DNA of 64,000 bases from Lacrimispora amygdalina (GCF_900205965.1 NZ_OAOF01000017.1:1-64000), one strand, 5' to 3'; counted from the first letter of the stretch, positions 44,368-53,026 are shown. The notes: a model not told the origin generated them from the sequence alone. A program made the numbers and translations.

Positions 44368-45420
44368 ATGAATCAGTCAAAAAGAAATCAAAAGCTTTAT
44401 TATAATATGCTTCATCAAAAACGAGAAACAGAGCTGTTTTTAACAGCATTAAGGGTGAAATTGTTTTCATATCTGGAAAATTGGGAAACTCCAAAATCTG
44501 TTGCAATAAAATCAGGCTTGAATGAGCGAAATCTATCTTTTGTCCTAAATGCATTAGCATCCATTGGATTACTTGAAAAAAATAACAAAGCTTATAGAAA
44601 TACACAGCAGAGTAATGATTTTTTAAATCCAAAAAGTTCAGTCTATTTGGGCGAGAGTATCCTTTTTAGAGAGAAAATGATGTCTTTGCAAAATATTGAA
44701 GATCGTTTGACAAACGGCCCCAGCAAAAACATTCTTCATAATAATAAAGGGGTAGAGGTATATGATTTTTATGAGGCTGCACGGGTGAGTATTCCTGAGA
44801 TGTATACAGGGCGTGTTCAGTCTCTGATTCAAGCAGTTACAAGCCTTTACAGAAATAAAACCCCCGAAAAAATACTTGACCTGGGAGGAGGTTCAGGGAT
44901 TCTTGCAATAGAACTTGCAATTACCTTTTCCAATTGCAAAAGCGTTGTTTTTGAGCATCCGAATGTAGCACGGCTGCCACGTGAATTAGTGTCAGAAAGA
45001 AACCTCTCCGAGCATGTAAGTGTGATAGAAGGAGATTTTAATACAGATGATATCGGAAAAGGATATGATTTAATTATTGCCTCAGGAGTATTGGATTTTG
45101 CAAAAGACCATTTGGACAGCGTGATGAGCAAGTTATATAACGCTTTAACATCAGATGGTTATTTATATGTTGTTACTCATAATGTCAGTGAGGATTATCA
45201 GAATCCGCCTGAGAGTATTCTTGGCTGGTTATCCAGCCATTTGGATGGGCTTGATGTACTGCTTACAAAAAAGGATATTGAAAATGCTTTAACAAGACAT
45301 GGATTTCAACATATTCATAGTGGTGACTACGGTGGAGTATTTGAAGGGCTGCAAGGGGAATTCTACTTAAAAAGAACAGGAGGCTCCCAAGATGGAAAAG
45401 TTACAAAAACTGGTGATTAA
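44368..45420 (+). CDS. SAM-dependent methyltransferase with wHTH N-terminus
   Basis: A 350-residue protein built like small-molecule O-methyltransferases: an N-terminal winged-helix dimerisation domain (about 15-95) and a class I methyltransferase domain with motif I ILDLGGGSGILAIEL (about residue 170) and later DLIIASGVLDFA and GYLYVVTHNV. It is the first gene of an operon with a MarR regulator (29-base overlap) and a complete FecBCD-type importer. A methyltransferase at the head of a metal-chelate uptake operon may modify the imported chelator, or a substrate made from it; both are inference. Start ATG 44368 follows GGAAGCGAAAGG. Confidence 0.75.
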   Translation: MNQSKRNQKLYYNMLHQKRETELFLTALRVKLFSYLENWETPKSVAIKSGLNERNLSFVLNALASIGLLEKNNKAYRNTQQSNDFLNPKSSVYLGESILFREKMMSLQNIEDRLTNGPSKNILHNNKGVEVYDFYEAARVSIPEMYTGRVQSLIQAVTSLYRNKTPEKILDLGGGSGILAIELAITFSNCKSVVFEHPNVARLPRELVSERNLSEHVSVIEGDFNTDDIGKGYDLIIASGVLDFAKDHLDSVMSKLYNALTSDGYLYVVTHNVSEDYQNPPESILGWLSSHLDGLDVLLTKKDIENALTRHGFQHIHSGDYGGVFEGLQGEFYLKRTGGSQDGKVTKTGD

Positions 45421-45844
45421 TGATTTTATACAGATGACAGAGCGGATAGCCAATGGAAAGACAAATATATTAGATTTTGGCTTAGAAGAAATGCAATTTT
45501 ATCGTGGAGAGATCCATATGATTAAAATGGTTGGTGATTATCCAGGTATATTTATTTCTGAAATGGCACGAAAGTTTAATATAACACGAGCAGTAGTGGC
45601 AAAAACTGTCCGAAAGCTTGAGGAACACGGATTTCTAGAAAAAAAAGAGGATGTGGAGGATAAAAAGCGCTTTTGCCTTTACCTTACAAAAAAAGGGGAA
45701 ATGGCTTATAAGCTTCATAATCAGTATCATCAGGATTATGACCGCCCGTTGTTTACTTATCTTGAAAGTTTGAATGACAACGAACTTCATATCATTCAGG
45801 AATTTCTGAAACATGCAAATGCTTTGATAGAAAATCATTTTTAA
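45392..45844 (+). CDS. MarR family transcriptional regulator
   Basis: A 150-residue winged-helix regulator: ISEMARKFNITRAVVAKTVRKLEEHGFLEK is the recognition helix region, followed by the wing (EDVEDKKRFCLYLTKKG) and C-terminal dimerisation helices. Start ATG 45392 lies inside the end of the methyltransferase gene, after AGGAGG. It probably represses its own operon through one or both palindromes at 44279-44349. The ligand is unknown; metal-sensing MarR proteins (AdcR type) exist, but no clear metal ligand set is visible here. Confidence 0.85.
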   Translation: MEKLQKLVINDFIQMTERIANGKTNILDFGLEEMQFYRGEIHMIKMVGDYPGIFISEMARKFNITRAVVAKTVRKLEEHGFLEKKEDVEDKKRFCLYLTKKGEMAYKLHNQYHQDYDRPLFTYLESLNDNELHIIQEFLKHANALIENHF

Positions 45845-45861
45845 ATAACTGGAGGGATAAA

Positions 45862-46995
45862 ATGAAATCTAAAAAAATATTGTTCTTAATTTTATCTATT
45901 GTTTTGACGGTGGCTTTAGCTGGCTGCGGAGCATCTGAAAATACATCTGTTACAGAGGCGCAGACCTCCGATCCTTTGGCAACGTCTAAAAATTCATCAG
46001 TATCAGGCATGAGAACGATAACCGATTTAGGCGGAAACACCGTGACAGTGCCAACGGCAGCAGAAATTCAGCGTGTAGTCATCATATCCCCGCCTACGAC
46101 ATCAGTGCTTTTGGGAGTTATTCCTGATCCGGACATGATTGTAGGGGCTAATTCCAGAGCTTTTACGACTTCAAATACTGAAATTGTAAGTAAGCTTTTC
46201 CCCAACTGGAATGGTGTTGAGACCTCATTTGTAAGTGAGGGATTTGTTTCAAATACAGAAGAACTTTTAAATCTTGATCCGGATATTGTGTTTTACTATG
46301 GAGAAGCTCAGAAATCGGGCATTGAAAATCTGGGGATACCAATTGTCGACATGATGAAAAAAGGAGATAACAATCCCGAAACAGTTACGATCGCATGGGA
46401 TAACCTGATGCGTGAGATATTTGAGGCCGATAATTCTGTTTCGCTTCAGAACGAATGGGAAGCTTCCAACAAAAAGGGAGCAGAGGTTCTTGATACATAT
46501 ACAGGAAAGAAAAAGACTGCACTTTTTCTTTTCAGCAATACGGGTGGTGTGATTTCCGTATATGGAAGCGGAACTTATGCAGATACGTGGTTTGAAAAAA
46601 GCGGTCTTGTCAATGCGGCAGCAGAAATATCAGGACAGGCAGAAGTCAGTATGGAACAGCTTTATGAGTGGAATCCAGATTTTATTTATGTATTTATCGG
46701 AAGTCCTGCTTCTGCTATGCTGGAAAACAAAATCAACGGACAGGACTGGAGTTTGCTTTCCGCTTATAAAAACAACACAATCTATGATATTCCACAGGGA
46801 ATCTATTCATGGGGGGCACCATGCTCAGATGCTCCGCTTACGCCCCTCTTTATGATTTCAAAAAGTTATCCGGAGCTGCTAAGTGAGAGTGATTTTAAAA
46901 TACTGTTTAAAGATTATTACAGCAGGCTGTACAAAATTACGCTGGAGGAGGAGCTGATTTCTGCTGTGCTTAGTCCACGGCAGTTGCAGAAATAA
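45862..46995 (+). CDS. FecB/BtuF-type binding lipoprotein
   Basis: A 377-residue metal-chelate binding protein. The signal peptide ends LAGC, with C22 to be lipidated; then a Ser/Thr-rich linker and a two-lobed periplasmic-binding fold beginning RTITDLGGNTVTVP, a typical entry strand of iron-siderophore, haem or cobalamin binding proteins. Residues such as PTTSVLLGVIPDPDMIVGA follow the family. Start ATG 45862 follows CTGGAGGG. The stop overlaps the permease start (TAATG). Ligand not decided. Confidence 0.87.
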   Translation: MKSKKILFLILSIVLTVALAGCGASENTSVTEAQTSDPLATSKNSSVSGMRTITDLGGNTVTVPTAAEIQRVVIISPPTTSVLLGVIPDPDMIVGANSRAFTTSNTEIVSKLFPNWNGVETSFVSEGFVSNTEELLNLDPDIVFYYGEAQKSGIENLGIPIVDMMKKGDNNPETVTIAWDNLMREIFEADNSVSLQNEWEASNKKGAEVLDTYTGKKKTALFLFSNTGGVISVYGSGTYADTWFEKSGLVNAAAEISGQAEVSMEQLYEWNPDFIYVFIGSPASAMLENKINGQDWSLLSAYKNNTIYDIPQGIYSWGAPCSDAPLTPLFMISKSYPELLSESDFKILFKDYYSRLYKITLEEELISAVLSPRQLQK

Positions 46996-48038
46996 TGATT
47001 ATGAATAAAAATCTAAATGAAATAAAAACCAAAAATAATATTAAATTAAAGTTTATTTTGCTCGCAGGACTTCTTATTCTTGTAATGGTAGCGTCACTCT
47101 TTGGAGGGCGTTACCATATGGAATTTGGGGATGTCTTAAAGCTTATAGAAGCAAAGCTATCTGGAGCTTCGTATCCGGGCTTTGAAGTTGCGGAGCATGT
47201 CCTGTTTCAAGTCCGGCTGCCGCGTATTCTTATTGCGTTACTTGTTGGAGCAGGCTTGTCCATAGCAGGAGCTTCTCTCCAGGGACTATTTCAGAATCCT
47301 CTTGTCAGCCCTGATATTCTAGGTGTTTGTTCCGGATCAGGCTTTGGTGCGGCACTTGGAATACTCCTTACATCCGGCATGGGTGTGATGACAACAGTAT
47401 TGTCGTTAGCATTCGGACTTATCAGTATGTTCCTGACACTTTTTATGGTTCGATCTAAGGGGCAGACTCTAACCATGTCCTATATTTTATCAGGGATTAT
47501 TGTGACCTCAGTATTTTCTGCTCTGACATCACTGATTAAATATGTTGCTGATGTAAACGATCAACTTCCGGCAATTACATTCTGGTTAATGGGGAGCTTT
47601 GCAAATACGGAATTCAATGACTTAAAAATAATTATTTTGCCAATTATTATCGGTATTGCAGGGCTGCTACTTTTACGGTGGCAGCTTAATATTTTATCAT
47701 TAGGAGAAGAAGAGGCATATTCCCTTGGAGTAAATCCACAAGCGGCACGTATAGCGGTTATTCTGTTCAGTACAATTATTACAGCTGCCTGTGTAATGGT
47801 TTCCGGCATTGTTGGCTGGGTAGGCTTGGTTATTCCGCATATATCCAGAAGGATTATGGGGGTGAATCACAAGGGTTTACTTCCTGCATCTATGCTGCTT
47901 GGTGGAATTTTTATGGTTATTGTAGATAGTGTTGCCCGCAATCTTACTGCAGCTGAGATACCAATTGGAATACTAACAGCATTAATCGGGGCACCATTCT
48001 TTGCACTCATTTATAACCGAATGAAAGGAGAATCATAA
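46995..48038 (+). CDS. FecCD-type ABC permease
   Basis: A 347-residue integral membrane protein of the iron-siderophore/cobalamin permease family, with about ten membrane segments. Typical stretches are RLPRILIALLVGAGLSIAGA, NPLVSPDILGVCSGSGFGAA and GWVGLVIPHISRR. It forms a homodimeric channel with the following ATPase. Its start overlaps the stop of the binding protein gene by one base, and its stop overlaps the ATPase start in the same manner, so all three subunits should be made in step. Confidence 0.92.
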   Translation: MIMNKNLNEIKTKNNIKLKFILLAGLLILVMVASLFGGRYHMEFGDVLKLIEAKLSGASYPGFEVAEHVLFQVRLPRILIALLVGAGLSIAGASLQGLFQNPLVSPDILGVCSGSGFGAALGILLTSGMGVMTTVLSLAFGLISMFLTLFMVRSKGQTLTMSYILSGIIVTSVFSALTSLIKYVADVNDQLPAITFWLMGSFANTEFNDLKIIILPIIIGIAGLLLLRWQLNILSLGEEEAYSLGVNPQAARIAVILFSTIITAACVMVSGIVGWVGLVIPHISRRIMGVNHKGLLPASMLLGGIFMVIVDSVARNLTAAEIPIGILTALIGAPFFALIYNRMKGES

Positions 48039-48808
48039 TGTTGCTTCGTGTAGAAAAGGGAAGTTTTTATTATACATCAGATACACCTATTTTGCAGGAT
48101 ATTACGTTATCGTTGGAAAAAGGCGAAGTAATTGCTGTTATGGGACCAAACGGTATAGGAAAAACTACGTTCTTAAAATGCCTGATGGGTATTTATAAGT
48201 GGAAATCAGGCCATTCACTCATTGATGGAAAGGATACTGGTAACGCAAGAAAACAGATTGGATATGTACCACAGGCACACCGATTTTCGTTTCCGTATTC
48301 AGTCAGGGATATGGTAGTGTTTGGCAGAGCAAAGTATCTGCCTGCATTTGCATCACCTGGGGAGAAGGATTATGAGTTTGCTGACAGAGCCTTGGAAGAG
48401 GTAGGCATTTCAGCAATCAGTGATAAATCATGCAATCAGTTAAGCGGCGGACAGCTTCAAATGGTGTTGCTTGCCCGTGCGTTAGTAGGAGAACCTCAAT
48501 TGCTTATATTGGATGAGCCGGAATCTCATCTCGATTTTGGAAATCAGATCACAATACTGAAAATAATAAAAAGGCTAGCAAAAGAAAAAGGAATTGCCTG
48601 TGTGATGAATACACACTATCCAAATCATGCTTTAAATATTGCTGATAAGACCTTACTTTTAAAAGGGAACAAATTTCTTGTAGGGAAAACGGATCAAATA
48701 CTTACAAAAGAAAATATACGGGAGTATTTTGGAGTCGATTCCATCATTGTTACAGCACAAAAGGATGATAGAGCGATAAATGCCTTTGTATTAACTGATT
48801 TGATTTAA
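48038..48808 (+). CDS. FecE-type ABC ATPase
   Basis: A 256-residue ATPase for the metal-chelate importer: Walker A GPNGIGKTT, Q-loop VPQAH, signature LSGGQLQ, Walker B LLILDEPESHLD and switch His in NTHYPNHAL. The signature lacks nothing essential. Start ATG 48038 follows AAGGAG. It is the last gene of the operon; no clear terminator follows. Confidence 0.93.
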   Translation: MLLRVEKGSFYYTSDTPILQDITLSLEKGEVIAVMGPNGIGKTTFLKCLMGIYKWKSGHSLIDGKDTGNARKQIGYVPQAHRFSFPYSVRDMVVFGRAKYLPAFASPGEKDYEFADRALEEVGISAISDKSCNQLSGGQLQMVLLARALVGEPQLLILDEPESHLDFGNQITILKIIKRLAKEKGIACVMNTHYPNHALNIADKTLLLKGNKFLVGKTDQILTKENIREYFGVDSIIVTAQKDDRAINAFVLTDLI

Positions 48809-48884
48809 AAATGAATTTTGAAATAAGTATATAGCCTGGCAAACGCATGTAACCTTTTCATTTTACAAATAATTTAAAAAGTGA

Positions 48885-48915
48885 TTGACCCTAACATCAT
48901 GTCATAGTGTAAGAT
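48885..48915 (+). promoter_or_regulatory. MerR-type promoter, 19-bp spacer (TipAS MerR gene)
   Basis: TTGACC at 48885, 19-bp spacer, TAAGAT at 48910, with a central dyad (CTA...TAG around ACATCATGT). The MerR gene starts 83 bases further on, so it is probably autoregulated. Confidence 0.6.
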
Positions 48916-48997
48916 AAAAACAGAGCTTATGTTACTAATAGTAATTATAGCCGGCAAATTCTATTAGTATTATACTCAAATATTCAGGAGGTATCGC

Positions 48998-50164
48998 GTG
49001 AGAACTGTAAAACAAGTTTCAGATCTGTCAGGAATAAGCGTTCGTATGTTGCATTACTATGATGAAATAGGATTGTTAAAACCGAGTGAAGTTACTGATG
49101 CGGGTTATAGGCTTTATGATGATGAAGCCCTTATGTTCTTGCAGCAAATTTTATTCTATAAAGAGTTTGATATCCCATTAAAAGAAGTAAAAAAAATCAT
49201 GCATTGCTCCGATTATGATAAAGCTAAAGCTTTGGAAAATCAAAAGAAGTTGTTAATTTTAAAAAGTAACCGAATAAATAATTTGATTGATTTGATTGAT
49301 AAAACATTAAAAGGAGAAAAGGAAGTAAGCTTTAATGAATTTGATATGAGCGAATATTTTAAAGCTTTAGAGGCATTTAAAATGGAGTATAAGGACAAAA
49401 TTATAAAAAATTATAGCGGAATGGAGAAATATGATGAATTGATCGAAAAATGTAAATTGAACGAAAATGAAATTGCTGAAATGGCAATAAAACAGTATGG
49501 CAGCATTGAAAATTATGTAGAAGCAATGAAGAAAAATTTTGAAAGTGATATGTTTTCAGTGGCTGAACAAATTGATGCGTTTAAGAAAGATATACTAGAT
49601 GATAAACATCCTAAATTGAAGGAATTGTATCAGAAATTGGTGTCAGACATAACGAAAGATCCTTTATCAAAGGAAATTCAACAAATCGCTGAAAAAATAA
49701 AGAATATAATAAAAAGTGACTATGAGGTTTTTCGCACGGATGAAGAAAATCAATATTGGTATACGATAATTCAGCTCTATCTGGTTCTGCCTGATTGGAT
49801 AGATGCAGTTGATAACAAATATGGCAAAGGTACTTCCAAATTTATCGGGGAAGCGCTTAAAACAAATTTAGGAAATGCGCAACCAAAGTTAAATTCTCTT
49901 TATGCAAAGCTTACCGAATCATTTAATAAAGATCCATCTTCTAAGGAAATCCAGGATATTGTAGAAGAAATAGTTAAAGAAACAACAAGACAGCATGAAA
50001 AATTGAAAATAGAAGTTGGAGAAAATTACTGGGGTTATACGGCGGATCTTTATCGATCAAATTCTGCTTTTCAAATAGCTGCAGATAAAAAGTATGGTGA
50101 TGGTGCAGCACGCTTTATCGGTGCAGCATTGAATTACTATGCGACTCAAGAGGCCTTAAAATAA
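48998..50164 (+). CDS. MerR regulator with two TipAS-type domains
   Basis: A 388-residue regulator starting at GTG 48998, after AGGAGGT. Residues 1-70 are the MerR winged helix (ISVRMLHYYDEIGLLKPSEV), 75-110 a coiled coil, and the rest contains a TipAS-like helical domain in two related copies. The repeat is visible in WIDAVDNKYGKGTSKFIGEAL (about 268-288) against FQIAADKKYGDGAARFIGAAL (about 362-382), each preceded by a YxxxDPxSKEIQ-type helix. TipAS domains bind thiopeptide or other bulky ligands and induce exporters in Streptomyces. The duplicated domain makes the protein about 140 residues longer than usual. Target may be its own gene or the aldo/keto reductase promoter. Confidence 0.8.
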   Translation: MRTVKQVSDLSGISVRMLHYYDEIGLLKPSEVTDAGYRLYDDEALMFLQQILFYKEFDIPLKEVKKIMHCSDYDKAKALENQKKLLILKSNRINNLIDLIDKTLKGEKEVSFNEFDMSEYFKALEAFKMEYKDKIIKNYSGMEKYDELIEKCKLNENEIAEMAIKQYGSIENYVEAMKKNFESDMFSVAEQIDAFKKDILDDKHPKLKELYQKLVSDITKDPLSKEIQQIAEKIKNIIKSDYEVFRTDEENQYWYTIIQLYLVLPDWIDAVDNKYGKGTSKFIGEALKTNLGNAQPKLNSLYAKLTESFNKDPSSKEIQDIVEEIVKETTRQHEKLKIEVGENYWGYTADLYRSNSAFQIAADKKYGDGAARFIGAALNYYATQEALK

Positions 50165-50201
50165 ATAGTGGGCTATTCCCACACCCGACCTCTGGATTTA
50201 T

Positions 50202-50339
50202 AAGGGAAGCTTAAATGAAATTGCGCGTTCAACCGGTTTCGAGTATGACACCTATTTTATTAAGCAATTTACTACTAAGAAAGGAATGTCTCCTACATCG
50301 TTTCGAAACACATCCCGCAAACTGGCAAGTAAGCTATAA
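50202..50339 (+). pseudogene. AraC-type regulator, 3' remnant
   Basis: A frame without start codon reads KGSLNEIARSTGFEYDTYFI, then KQFTTKKGMSPTSFR and ends at TAA 50337. This is the second helix-turn-helix of an AraC family protein. The rest of the gene is absent; a stop lies at 50166-50168. It was probably left by a deletion between the MerR gene and the aldo/keto reductase gene. Confidence 0.7.
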
Positions 50340-50375
50340 ACTAACTAATTAATGATGCACTGGAATTATAAAGTA

Positions 50376-50406
50376 TTGACTTAATGTTAACTTAAGGGTT
50401 TATAAT
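50376..50406 (+). promoter_or_regulatory. MerR-type promoter, 19-bp spacer, for aldo/keto reductase
   Basis: TTGACT, 19-bp spacer, TATAAT (50401). The inverted repeat CTTAA-N7-TTAAG sits in the spacer, with GTTAAC at its centre. This fits the operators of MerR proteins that control aldehyde or electrophile detoxification genes. Confidence 0.65.
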
Positions 50407-50456
50407 GATATATATTTGGTAAATTTTAACCTGATTAAATGAGGAGGAAAACTATC

Positions 50457-51374
50457 ATGAGGTATATGAAATTGGGTAAATCTGATTTGCAGGTTCCGGC
50501 TATTGCAATTGGCTGTATGCGTATTAATGCGCTAAGTACAACCGATGCAGAACGTCTGGTTCAGACTGCTCTGGAGGGCGGAGTGAATTTCTTTGATCAT
50601 GCGGATATTTATGGAGGAGGAACATGTGAAGAATTGTTTGCGAAGGCCATACACATGAACAGTACTGTCAGAGAAAAGATAATCCTGCAATCCAAATGCG
50701 GCATACGGAAAGGGTATTTTGATTTTTCTAAGGAACATATACTGGAGGCAGTAGACAACAGTCTGAAACGTCTGAAAACCGAATATCTGGATGTACTTCT
50801 TTTGCATCGTCCGGATGCTTTGGTTGAGCCGGAGGAGGTTGCTGAGGCATTTGATAAGCTTTACAGTAGTGGGAAAGTACGTAATTTCGGCGTATCAAAT
50901 CAGAATCCCATGCAGATACAGCTGCTGGAAAAATTTTTAAATCAACCGATTATAGCAAACCAATTACAGCTTAGTATTACCAATGCCACTATGATATCTG
51001 CCGGGCTTCATGTCAACATGTCAGATGATACAGCCATTAACCGTGATGGAAGTGTACTTGATTTTTGCCGTTTAAAAGATATTACGGTGCAGCCATGGTC
51101 TCCTTTTCAATATGGGTTTTTTGAAGGAGTTTTTCTGAATAATGATAAATTCGTGAAACTGAATGCAGTGATTGATAAAATAGCAGCAAATTATAAAGTA
51201 TCAAATACCACCATTGCATTAGCCTGGATACTACGTCATCCGGCTCATATGCAGCCTGTGACAGGAACGATGAATGCTGACAGGCTAAAAGATTGTATGA
51301 AGGCAGCTGATATTTATCTGACCCGCGTGGAGTGGTATGAAATCTTTTGTGCAGCAGGAAATGTTTTACCATAG
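50457..51374 (+). CDS. Aldo/keto reductase
   Basis: A 305-residue NADPH-dependent oxidoreductase of the YdhF-like aldo/keto reductase group. It has the barrel with the catalytic Tyr in FDHADIYGGG (D and Y of the tetrad), the Lys in ILQSKCG, and His in LLLHRPD; the cofactor region includes RNFGVSNQNP. An ATG 18 bases upstream is in frame, but GAGGAGG lies between, so ATG 50457 is used. The MerR-type promoter upstream suggests induction by a reactive carbonyl or other electrophile. The next gene follows after 50 bases in the same direction. Confidence 0.9.
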   Translation: MRYMKLGKSDLQVPAIAIGCMRINALSTTDAERLVQTALEGGVNFFDHADIYGGGTCEELFAKAIHMNSTVREKIILQSKCGIRKGYFDFSKEHILEAVDNSLKRLKTEYLDVLLLHRPDALVEPEEVAEAFDKLYSSGKVRNFGVSNQNPMQIQLLEKFLNQPIIANQLQLSITNATMISAGLHVNMSDDTAINRDGSVLDFCRLKDITVQPWSPFQYGFFEGVFLNNDKFVKLNAVIDKIAANYKVSNTTIALAWILRHPAHMQPVTGTMNADRLKDCMKAADIYLTRVEWYEIFCAAGNVLP

Positions 51375-51425
51375 GCAGTTTTAATTGGATAGGTTTCTAT
51401 GTTTCATAAAAAAAGGAGGAAATGC

Positions 51426-52358
51426 ATGAAAAAACTATCGCTTAATAATTATATAAGATTGAGAAAGCTGGTTCATCGCAGTGCAAGACCGATTGATTTT
51501 ACCAAGTGGAACTATCTTTTTGAAAACGGAAGTTGTGAGGATTTCCTTTCGGTTCTGTCCAGTTACCAGAATGAGGATGGCGGTTTTGGATACAACATTG
51601 AATGCAATAACTGGAATCCTGATTCATCACCGTATACAATATGCATTGCGTTGGATTATTTGGATACGGCAGGTGATTATGTTAGTAACATAAAAGATAG
51701 GATGGTAACGGGTATCGTCAAATACCTTGCTTCTGGCGCATATTTATTAGAAAACGGCTGGGTGGGGATGCAGGGAATCCCAACTAACAATAATTTTGCT
51801 CATTTGCCATGGTTCCATTATGACCCGAAGAAAGCCACGGAAGCCGACATCGGAGTAACCAGGCGCCTTTCCTCCTTTTTACTCAAATATGCAGACAAAA
51901 GCAGCGCTATCTACAAAAAGGCGGTTGAATTGAAAGATATGTATAAACTGAGTGGAAAAACTCTCCTTAATGGTTATCCTGACTATGATCCGATATCATT
52001 TGACCCAGCATCATTTGACCCGGCAACATGGAACTTATGGGAGCCATTGCCGGTACACTTTGTCGGCTCGCCTGAAAGTGAGCATTACCCGGCACTTAAA
52101 GATGTTGTGGATATAAATCTGGATGCGATTGTTGAAACACTGTGTAATACGAGTGAACTTCATATAACGCCTGAGGAAGATTTAAACGCATTTGAAAAGA
52201 ATTTTCCACACCCGGATGGCAGGCGCTGGTGTAGTACGGAACAGGCAATCGGAAATTATTACGGGAATGCACAAAGTATCACATCCAATTTGGATATATT
52301 GAGGAAATTTGACAGACTGGATTTTTCTTTGGAGAACTTTAGAAGTTCAGTGATGTGA
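51426..52358 (+). CDS. Alpha/alpha-toroid (terpene cyclase-like) protein
   Basis: A 310-residue protein of unknown role. It shows the pattern of prenyltransferase/squalene-hopene-cyclase-like helical repeats, for example SVLSSYQNEDGGFGYNIE (a QxxxGGF-type repeat) and SPYTICIALDYLDTAG, with several W/F-rich turns later. No DXDD cyclase motif and no zinc-binding triad is evident, so enzymatic terpene chemistry is doubtful. Start ATG 51426 lies after AAAAGGAGG; the in-frame upstream ATG lies before that site. Probably co-transcribed with the aldo/keto reductase. Confidence 0.6.
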   Translation: MKKLSLNNYIRLRKLVHRSARPIDFTKWNYLFENGSCEDFLSVLSSYQNEDGGFGYNIECNNWNPDSSPYTICIALDYLDTAGDYVSNIKDRMVTGIVKYLASGAYLLENGWVGMQGIPTNNNFAHLPWFHYDPKKATEADIGVTRRLSSFLLKYADKSSAIYKKAVELKDMYKLSGKTLLNGYPDYDPISFDPASFDPATWNLWEPLPVHFVGSPESEHYPALKDVVDINLDAIVETLCNTSELHITPEEDLNAFEKNFPHPDGRRWCSTEQAIGNYYGNAQSITSNLDILRKFDRLDFSLENFRSSVM

Positions 52359-52419
52359 TATTGTAAGTAGGTTATTAGAAGCCTTGGGATTGAGAGGCAT
52401 TTATGGTAAATATATTAAT

Positions 52420-52448
52420 ATACCGCCGCCCTGACCGGGCGGCGATAT
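52420..52448. terminator. GC-rich hairpin between convergent genes
   Basis: CGCCGCCC pairs perfectly with GGGCGGCG over TGACC, with ATA/TAT pairs outside. There is no strong T run on the plus strand; AT-rich sequence follows on the minus side. Confidence 0.6.
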
Positions 52449-52456
52449 TGTGTGAT

Positions 52457-53026
52457 CTATATATAATTTGCAATCTTTTGCAAAAATCTTACTCTTTTTG
52501 CCTGAGCACCCTTTGAGACATCTCCGCAGTGAATCCATTTTGCATGATTCAAACCAATTCCCTTCAAAGTAGCATTGATGAATGTTTTCTGAATCAGGTT
52601 ACCCGCAAAACATTTTAAATACCATCGGGGTGACTGACCGGTTGTTATCACTTTTGTGGATTTTATATGGGTTAATTTCCCCTTTAAACCAGTACTTGAC
52701 TCCGTATATGCAAAGTTTTTTAACATCACTTTATCAAAGAAACCTTTCAATATGGCAGGAGTATCAAACCACCACACAGGAAATACAAAAATAACTTCAT
52801 CAGATTTATTTAAAAGATCCAGATATTTTGTGACCAAAGGATCTTTATGCTGACCTTTTGAAAACAAAGCCAATTCTCCTTCTGACATAACAGGGTTAAA
52901 ATTATCTTTATTTAAATCTATGATATGATATTGTTTCCTTTTTTTTTCAAGAGCAGTTGTTATTGTATCCAGTATGGCCTTATTGAAGCTTCCATGCCAC
53001 GGGTGTGCGAAAACAATTGTTACCAT
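52457..53026 (-). CDS. NAD(P)H quinone oxidoreductase, flavodoxin-like fold
   Basis: A 189-residue FMN/FAD-dependent reductase of the NQO1/KefF/MdaB group. It begins MVTIVFAHPWHGSFNKAIL (flavin phosphate loop) and contains the signature FVFPVWWFDTPAILKGFFDKV. Such enzymes reduce quinones by two electrons, avoiding radicals. ATG 53026 has AAAGGGGATT upstream. It is the second gene of a minus-strand unit behind an iron-sulfur flavoprotein gene, downstream of an ArsR-type operator; this supports a quinone or electrophile response. Confidence 0.88.
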   Translation of the reverse strand: MVTIVFAHPWHGSFNKAILDTITTALEKKRKQYHIIDLNKDNFNPVMSEGELALFSKGQHKDPLVTKYLDLLNKSDEVIFVFPVWWFDTPAILKGFFDKVMLKNFAYTESSTGLKGKLTHIKSTKVITTGQSPRWYLKCFAGNLIQKTFINATLKGIGLNHAKWIHCGDVSKGAQAKRVRFLQKIANYI

